Positions 57,849 through 64,000 of a stretch of 64,000 nucleotides of DNA are shown one piece after another. The translations under genes were made by a program, and so were the position numbers. The notes beneath the pieces were generated by a model, which worked only from the letters and a program-made list of their open reading frames with translations, did not search any database and was not told the origin of the DNA. Numbering within the stretch: position 1 is the stretch's first letter; every line of letters starts with the position of its first letter. Source of the stretch: Camellia lanceoleosa (lineage: Eukaryota > Streptophyta > Magnoliopsida > Ericales > Theaceae); assembly GCA_025200525.1 (NCBI GenBank), contig CM045763.1, positions 159,532,246 through 159,596,245 of the forward strand, in the 5' to 3' direction.

Positions 57849-58153
57849 ATACATACGTAGAAGTGATGTTCCTTCAAAATTCTATCATTGCCAATTGTTT
57901 AAAAAGTAGCCTTGGTACATCCCAAAAGTTGGAGAAGGGATATTAGCTGTGCCTTTGAGCACAACAAGAGATACTATGCCTACTCAAATAATTTGATTTA
58001 TTTTAGAATGGTGAAAAAACTTTTAAAGATTTATTTAGAAGTGCCCTTTCCTAAAGCTAAATACTTTAGCAGAGAGCATGCAGGTAGTGTGACAAGGGCA
58101 CCCTAAATACCGATTAAGCCCATTATATTAGTAATGTTAGGAATACTAATAGA
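57849..58153. other. Noncoding stretch
   Basis: Host or old repeat sequence between solo LTR 3 and the hAT MITE. Nothing supported as a gene. Confidence 0.5.
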
Positions 58154-58898
58154 TAGGGCTGGGTATAGGGTTATTCAAACTGTCTAACTTGAACCAATCT
58201 GCATACAAATAAACGGTTTCGTAGACACAATACGGACGGATGCGGTTTGGAATATGGCATGATTGCGAGTTGCGGGCGGGTTGCCGGTTTAACACGCACC
58301 CGCAAGAAACCGCCCGCATTTAGACTCTTCTTTTTCTTTTTCTTTTTTAATAATAAAACCTGGACCGTTATCATTTTATTATTGCATTTTGGATGAATGT
58401 AAAAGTTAATGAAGAATTACTTTTAGGTAAGCTTAGGATTTTGAATGATTTTACTTTAATTGTATTATTGGGTAGTATATAGTGAATGAGATTGATGATC
58501 TAGTTTAGAATTTTGAAAGATGTGCTTGTGTTAGTTTATGATTTGATTTAAAAGTTTAGGATTTTGAATGATTTGTTTGTGTTAGGAATTAATTTTGTTG
58601 TGTTTTTAATTTTATAAGTTTTAATTTATTAATTATTAATGCTGAAGCATTTTAGAAAATTGGGGGGAAAATGGCCAAAAATAATATTTACAAAATGGGA
58701 AAAAAAAATGCTCCAAAATAAATTTTTAAAGAAAAAAATCCAATCCGCAAACCGACCGCACATCCGCAAACTCTATCTCAGATAAACCGCATTCAAGATC
58801 ATGACACGATTCTGAGTTAAATTTTTTCCAAACCGCATATATGCGTGCGATTTAAACCAATCATAAACCGTCCAAAATCGAATTAAATTACCACCCTA
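58154..58898. mobile_element. hAT-type non-autonomous element, 745 bp
   Basis: Termini TAGGGCTGGGTA and ...ACCACCCTA (inverted TAGGGTGGT) are flanked by a perfect 8-bp duplication CTAATAGA (58146-58153 and 58899-58906), the hAT signature. The subterminal parts are rich in AACCGC and CCGCAAAC-type motifs in both orientations (about 58200-58320 and 58740-58870), plausible transposase-binding repeats. No coding capacity. Confidence 0.9.
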
Positions 58899-58906
58899 CT
58901 AATAGA

Positions 58907-59479
58907 TATACCATATAAAACACATACTTATTTATGAGTTTAATCTCTTGACTTGAAACTAACATAATAATATCTAATTAAGTATATTTATTGATACATT
59001 TGATAGTGTACACGGAGGCTCTTTCAAATTTCATTACCCACAAAACCATATATGGGTTGTAAAAAAAAAAAAGTTTAATAGAAACATTTCTAAAATAATT
59101 TTATATAAATATTTTATTTGGATTGCATTGTCCATTTAAAAATTATTTGGACTGCACACAAGATATGGTTCCAAACGAATGATAGTTGAGATAGTTTTGA
59201 ACACTCACTACTCCTCACTGTGACAGTTTCGGAAACTAAACTGTGTCTACGCCAAACGAAGTTCTCATTCAACTGATAATCCATCATCCAATTTTCTTTG
59301 GTAAGTGAACACCTATCTTGATATCTCTGCAATTTACTTTCTCATAGACAATTCAACGAATACCCATCATGCAAAACACATCACACCTCTAATTTATGCT
59401 CTTCCCGAATTGAATTCTTTCTAATAATATTCATCAATGGCTGTTTTGGTACTTTGCAACTCAAGTATCTGCTGTAGTA
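58907..59479 (+). other. Upstream region of the PGR3-like pseudogene
   Basis: AT-rich DNA followed by sequence leading to the ATG at 59480; it may contain the original promoter and 5' UTR. No distinct TATA box is assigned. Confidence 0.4.
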
Positions 59480-60566
59480 ATGTCAATTACACTGCCCTAC
59501 CTACCGGATAATAATAGACAATACCACTCGAAGTGCAATGGGTCTATGGTGAATTGGAAGAAACATAGGAGAAAAATGGTGGGTCTTTGTGGGTCTGTGA
59601 TGAAAAGCTTACATGGGTTAATGGCAGTGAGTGGGAAGCCGAATGGTGGTATGTCTTCTGAGGAAGCAATTAGGGTTTTGAAGTCAATTTCTTCAGACCC
59701 AGAGGAAGCTTTTTCATTCTTTAAGTCTGTTGCTCAGCTTCCTAATGTTGTTCACACTACCAAAACATGTAATTACATGCTTGAGCTCTTGATGGTTCAT
59801 AGGAGGGTTGGTGATATGGCTGTTGTGTTTGATTTGATGCAAAAGCAAATTATCTATAGGAATTTGAATACTTATTTGATCATATTTAAGGCTCTTCATG
59901 TAAAAGGAGGGATTCAGCAAGCCCCATTTGCACTTGAACGGATGAGAAAAGAAGGGTTCGTTTTGAATGGGTATTCGTACAATGGGCTGATCCATTTGCT
60001 TCTTCAGTCCGGATGTTGTAAACAGGCTCTGGAGGTTTATAGAAGAGTCGTTTCAGAAGGGATTAAGCCTAGTCTCAAGACCTACTCCGCGCTTATGGTA
60101 GCATCTGGGAAGAGAAGGGATATTGAAACTGTCATGAGCTTACTTGAAGAGATGGAGAGTTTGGGGTTGAGGCCGAATGTGTATACTTTCACCATATGCA
60201 ATAGGGTTCTTGGGAGGGCAGGAAAAATTGATGAGGCTTATGGTCATCTGAAGAGAATGGATGATGAGGGCTGTGGGCCTGATGTAATTACTTATACAGT
60301 TCTCATCGATGCTCTTTGTCATGCTGGGAAACTTGACAAGGCAAAAGAAGTGTTTCTAAAGATGAAATCCAGCAGCCATAAACCTGATCGAGTAACTCAC
60401 ATCACCTTGTTGGATAAGTTCAGTGACCGTGGAGATTTGGACACTAAGAGAATTTTGGAGCGAGATGGAAGCAAATGGTTATGTTCCAGATGTTGTTACT
60501 TTCACAATACTTGTGATGCTTTATGCAAAGCAGGGAAGCTTGATGAAGCATTTGGTACCCTTTCCT
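59480..60566 (+). pseudogene. PGR3: PGR3-like pentatricopeptide repeat protein, 3'-truncated
   Basis: The translated N-terminal part (about 360 residues) closely follows the plant PPR protein PROTON GRADIENT REGULATION 3, e.g. '[14 protein letters not shown]', '[20 protein letters not shown]', '[20 protein letters not shown]', '[20 protein letters not shown]', '[20 protein letters not shown]'. Repeats of about 35 residues are evident. The full protein is over 1000 residues and chloroplast-targeted, where it binds RNA (petL, ndh). Here a +1 near 60453 and a -1 near 60510 flank an out-of-frame stretch, and homology ends at 'LDEAFGTL' near 60562, exactly where a gypsy gag begins on the other strand. 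It is a truncated pseudogene; the start at 59480 is the first ATG of the frame. Confidence 0.85.
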
Positions 60567-60912
60567 CCAATGTAAAGGTGGCCAATTGTACTTTATGTGT
60601 TTCAAGGCATGAGAATATTTCAAACAACTTTTCAATACTAAGGACCTAAGCTTCGGCTTTCAATGGGTCCATACCCCCATGAAACAGTGGTGGCTTCATT
60701 TTCTTGAATTCTTTGGTGCGAACTATTGTTCGGTTGTCATTTTGTAAGTTGTGCATAGGTTGTACCGGAGGTGGGGGTGGTGGTTGTTGCCACTGCTGTT
60801 GCCACTGTTGTTGTTGTCTCAGTGTTTCCGCCATGTCCTATATCGGTCTTTCCATTTTGTCTAGTCTGGTAGTAGAAGATTCTTCTATTTCATTGGATCT
60901 TGTTCTCATCAT
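60563..60912 (-). pseudogene. gag N-terminus of gypsy element E
   Basis: Minus-strand ATG at 60912 ('MMRTRSNEIEESSTTRLDK'), TAG at 60840-60838, then 'MAETLRQQQQWQQQWQQ', a proline run, 'KEFKKMKPPLFHGGMDPLKA', another TAG where the family has Trp (60648-60646), then '[20 protein letters not shown]' and 'LATFTLEE'. This is the start of a Ty3/gypsy capsid. The coding sequence breaks off at about 60565 at the junction with the PGR3-like fragment. Protease, RT and integrase are absent. Confidence 0.85.
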
Positions 60913-61148
60913 TATCTGATGAGACGTGTACTATATTTTATATAAAAACAATGTACGCAATATACATAAACAGAAAGAGCACGCATGTATAGATAAGCAA
61001 CAATTCATTTATCATGTAGTCACATACTTTAGAACGCGTTAGCATATTCTTAATGCATTCAAGTATATATTGATCACATGAATGCAACTTAAGTCTTTTC
61101 TAGACATTCTATTGCTCATTTGGACAAGTGTGTGAGTTATTAACTCAT
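60913..61148 (-). other. Leader of element E
   Basis: Noncoding stretch between the primer-binding site (61149-61160) and the gag start at 60912 on the minus strand, as expected for a gypsy leader. Confidence 0.6.
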
Positions 61149-61160
61149 GCTCTAATACCA
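61149..61160 (-). other. Primer-binding site of element E
   Basis: GCTCTAATACCA, reverse complement of TGGTATTAGAGC, one change from the iMet site; three bases from the LTR edge. Confidence 0.88.
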
Positions 61161-61729
61161 CTCTGTCATGACCCGAACCTGCCTCTATAGGTTAGGATCA
61201 TAACCAGCCAGTAACCATGAGATTACCTATGGCCTCAGTCAGAAATCAATTCAATATCAATAATGTGGGGCCAGATGCGAAAGAAAAATTTTAAATTTTA
61301 TCCAATGAGCTGTACATACATGGAAAAGAAAAACTTTTCTCATGTAATAACTCACACCATACAGTCATCATAGATTTACATATGTCTAGGAACATTCAAG
61401 GACAGTGTTGTCAAAAATCAAGGTTATACATGTATCTATATATAAATATAGACTTGGCCATGCAAGGCCACAAAAGAAGATAAAAGTAAATCAAAAGATT
61501 TATAACAAAAGGCTCGTACGTGAGGCAACCTTGGTTGACTCTAGATCTCAGTACTCATTGGCAGGTTGACTAAACTTAGGTTTGGACCTCCCGCTGTTCA
61601 CCTACATACATATAAGAGTGAGCTAACGCCTAGTGAATAATACCAAAGTAAAGGGGTTGAGTGAACAAGCCCATTTTTAATCAACAAGTATGTATATAAT
61701 CAGTAAGCATTTTACATCAGAACGACCAG

Positions 61730-62115
61730 GGGTCCAATATGCGATGGAAGGACTTTAGGTCCAACAGATAGTAGAATATACAGTGCAGATTCAATCAGTA
61801 CTCAACAAAACATAACGACCTTGGGCCCAATAGTGTACAGAATGACCTTAGGTCCAGCAATTAACAGACTCACCATCTTATCAAAATGACCTTGGGTCCA
61901 ATCATTCACAGTAGCATAATGGCCATTCAATTATTGCAATTGCATATCAGTCATTCAGACTTGTCAGAGATTCAGAACAACCTTAGGCCTATTTTATTAG
62001 ATGTATGGTACAACCTTAGGCCCAATTCAGATATATTGAGCAATCATGTTACATGATTCAGTTGCATAGAATGACCTTGGGTCCATTACTCAATTATACA
62101 GAACAACCTTGGATC
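61730..62115 (-). repeat. Short interspersed motif array in element E LTR
   Basis: The phrase 'GACCTTGGGTCCA' and variants (ACCTTAGGCCC, ACCTTGGATCCA) recurs about every 35-45 bp around 61748, 61818, 61850, 61888, 61980, 62017, 62072 and 62106, each between AT-rich spacers containing CAGA. It is reminiscent of the array organisation in the other LTRs. Function unknown. Confidence 0.8.
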
Positions 62116-62509
62116 CAGTCATCTCATATCATTTACTAAGTACAAATAGCATAGTGCTCAGTCGGTTGCTGACTCATTCACATATATCAAAACATTGATT
62201 CAGAAAAACTTACCATATAAGGACAATCAGAAAATAAAATATAAGTAAAATATCCTTACTACGATATTACTCACTATGCACAGATGGTTGACTTGTCTTT
62301 GCAGTTGGCCCTACATAATTTATAACACATATGGAAAATGGATCATAATACAATTCAATCCGTTCCTTAATTTGTTCATCTTTCTTAGGCTTCTTTCTAG
62401 CTCTTTCGTTCATTTAGGATGCTCAATGTATGCATAAGAATGCTCAGAAATGAAATAGAACGAAAATTGAAACATAAAACTACTTTTCAAATTTTCCTGA
62501 AACATGGCA

Positions 62510-62705
62510 CTTCGCTTGAGCACAACATTGGTCGCTCGAGTGAATCTCTTGGTCTGCAAAAGTACTGGATGCTCTCATTTTGGTCACTCGAGCCAAGACT
62601 GAAATTAAAGAGTGGTCACTTGAGCGGTCTTTTAGTCGCTTGAGCCAACCCGTAATGTCTGTAAAAGTACTGGGAGCTCGAAATTTACGCTCGAGTGACA
62701 CTTCC
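62510..62705 (-). repeat. Degenerate CTCGAG motif array in element E LTR
   Basis: Units include CGCTTGAGCA, CGCTCGAGTGA, CACTCGAGCCA, CACTTGAGCGG, CGCTTGAGCCA and CGCTCGAGTGA, with shared 'GCAAAAGTACTGG' spacers (62555 and 62662). It is the same kind of array as in the chromovirus solo LTRs but in an LTR with different ends. Confidence 0.8.
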
Positions 62706-63747
62706 ATTGCCTGAGCAAATTGCACGAATTTTGGAATTTCCAGAATTTTGTTTGAGCTTCAAACTTGCAATTAAAAGGCTTAACCCTTGCATGATTGGTA
62801 TGAAATCAAGGAAAAACATTGTATAACATGAAAACATTTATACTTTGGAACCAATCACTCAAAACTCCATGAATTCAACAAGATTCAAACCTTAAAGTTT
62901 ATGTTTGTAAATGCTATGTTTTACATTTTGCATTCACAAGCTTCAAGGCTTAAAATTGGGCTTCAAAACATGGCAATTCATGCATGCATGTATCAAACAA
63001 CTCTCAATTCAACATGATCATTATGGTTTATACTCAAATATGAGAAATCACTATAAATTCATGCATGCATCCATGCTCAAGTTGATATCAAATTCAACAC
63101 ATTTAGCTCAATTCTTGTATTTATCAACATATACTTCTTGAATTCACATAGTTATGAACTTAAGCTCATGAATTTGATTGCAATTACTCACCTAGAGTCT
63201 TTAATCAACTCTTCACAAGCTAGTTCTTGAGTTCCTATACACAATCCTTCAAGCCCCTAGGCAAATCTTCAAGATTGAGCCTCACTCTCTCTAGAATCAC
63301 ACTTCTCTCTCTAAAATGCTCTCTCTACAAGCTGAATTTTGAGCTCAAAAATGAGCTAAGCACCTTAATTGGCATATATATAGGCTAGGTTAACTTAATT
63401 CACTAATCCATGATTAAGCTAAGTAAGTGGAGTTTAATTTAATTAATCAAAGGCTTCTTTTAATTGAATTAATCTAATTAATTCAGTCTGAATCAAATTT
63501 TAACCAAACTTCACCAGAGGCTCTAAAAATTGTACTAATCATAATGGTATAGTCAATTTCGATTTTTGTCGCCTCCACGGCCCTCAATTTTAGATTATAG
63601 CAGAATATCAAACAAATGTTCCTACAATGAATAGATATAAATGCAATAACACATATAATCACATAATTAGCATCCAATTTCACATTAATCACATAATCAG
63701 AAGCATAATTAAAGATTAACGGTATGATACAGAACGAGGTTGTTACA

Positions 63748-64000
63748 CCTACACTGCTTCTATCTTAGATGAATCTATTCTACCTACCCAGTGTAGTTCT
63801 CTCTCTTCTCTCTTCTCTCTCTTCTAGGATTGATCTATCTATCTGGATTTTTTTACCCTAGTTCCTTCACAAATAAGATATTTGAGCACTTGAAAGTTTG
63901 GGCATCATCTTCATCTTCTTCTTCTTGAGTTATTTTATTGGTGTATATAGCAAGTATATTATATATATGCATTTTGGTTTGGTTTTTTTTTGGGAGGGGA
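63748..64000 (+). mobile_element. Partial chromovirus-family LTR at window end
   Basis: From about 63780 the sequence parallels solo LTR 1 at about 930-1120: 'CTCTCTCTTCT', 'GATTGATCTATCT', 'TTTACCCTAGTTCCTTCA', 'TTTGAGCACTTGAAAGTTTG', 'GCATCATCTTCATCTTCTTC'. It is probably the middle of a plus-strand LTR into which element E inserted. It is cut by the window end. Confidence 0.5.

Larger units (their letters stand above)
61164..63747 (-). mobile_element. 5' LTR of gypsy element E, minus orientation
   Basis: Plus-strand edges TGTCATGACCC (61164) and GAGGTTGTTACA (63747) give an LTR of 2584 bp reading TGTAACAACC...GGGTCATGACA on the minus strand. Its 61730-62115 part carries repeats of 'ACCTT(G/A)GG(T/C)CCA' (about a dozen). 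It carries degraded CTCGAG motifs at 62510-62705. The 3' LTR is not in the window; the element was truncated at the PGR3 junction. Confidence 0.85.

Noticed and set aside
58154..58898. First impression of a gene fragment with repeated AACCGC motifs
   Set aside because: An 8-bp duplication and inverted termini show it is a hAT-type MITE.
63483..63692. Small open frame near the edge of element E LTR
   Set aside because: It lies within the LTR, has no domain, and AT-rich LTR sequence gives such frames by chance.

Overview
This window is nuclear DNA from a flowering plant, most likely a woody eudicot with a large, transposon-rich genome; I cannot name the species. The evidence is spliced plant gene fragments (a PGR3-like PPR gene, a CBL2/3-like exon, an adenylylsulfate-reductase-like exon), tRNA-iMet-primed chromoviruses, an Ogre/Tat-type element, an L1-type LINE, CACTA ends and plant MITEs. 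No intact host gene, rRNA, tRNA or CRISPR array was recognised.

Layout. 1-6.9 kb: a possible Copia LTR remnant, a solo chromovirus LTR (363-2341, duplication AGTAT), and a decayed chromovirus (element C) from primer-binding site to polypurine tract whose 3' LTR start is fused to an inverted copy of itself (6313-6861). 6.9-11.2 kb: AT-rich DNA, a Tourist-like MITE (8230-8711) and a solo LTR on the minus strand (9135-11147, duplication ACGAT). 11271-54984 is bounded by inward-facing CACTA transposon ends. Inside it sits a complete Tekay/Del-like chromovirus (element A, 13210-42776, duplication GAGTT). The 5' LTR of A is split by a 19.7 kb Ogre-like element (element B, 14932-34638, duplication CATGG). 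Right of A come the start of a minus-strand gypsy element (D) whose LTR holds a MITE swollen by a GGTGG minisatellite, a CBL exon, a 5'-truncated LINE (47068-50133, 18-bp duplication), an APR-like exon, and three in-frame small exons near the right CACTA end.

55-64 kb: a third solo LTR (56097-57848), a hAT-type MITE (58154-58898, duplication CTAATAGA), a 3'-truncated PGR3-like gene (59480-about 60566) fused tail to tail with a minus-strand gypsy gag (element E) and its LTR (61164-63747), and the start of one more chromovirus LTR running off the window.

The most interesting content: (1) element B has no recognisable pol but carries, antisense, a six-exon plant-mobile-domain gene with five GT-AG introns, all phase 0, broken only by one frameshift and one TAG; (2) chromovirus LTRs of several subfamilies carry arrays of the palindrome CTCGAG(CG), several of them ending just upstream of a TATA-like box; (3) the stop codons in the pol of element A are all TAG, most readable as CAG to TAG; (4) host exons are trapped between the CACTA ends.
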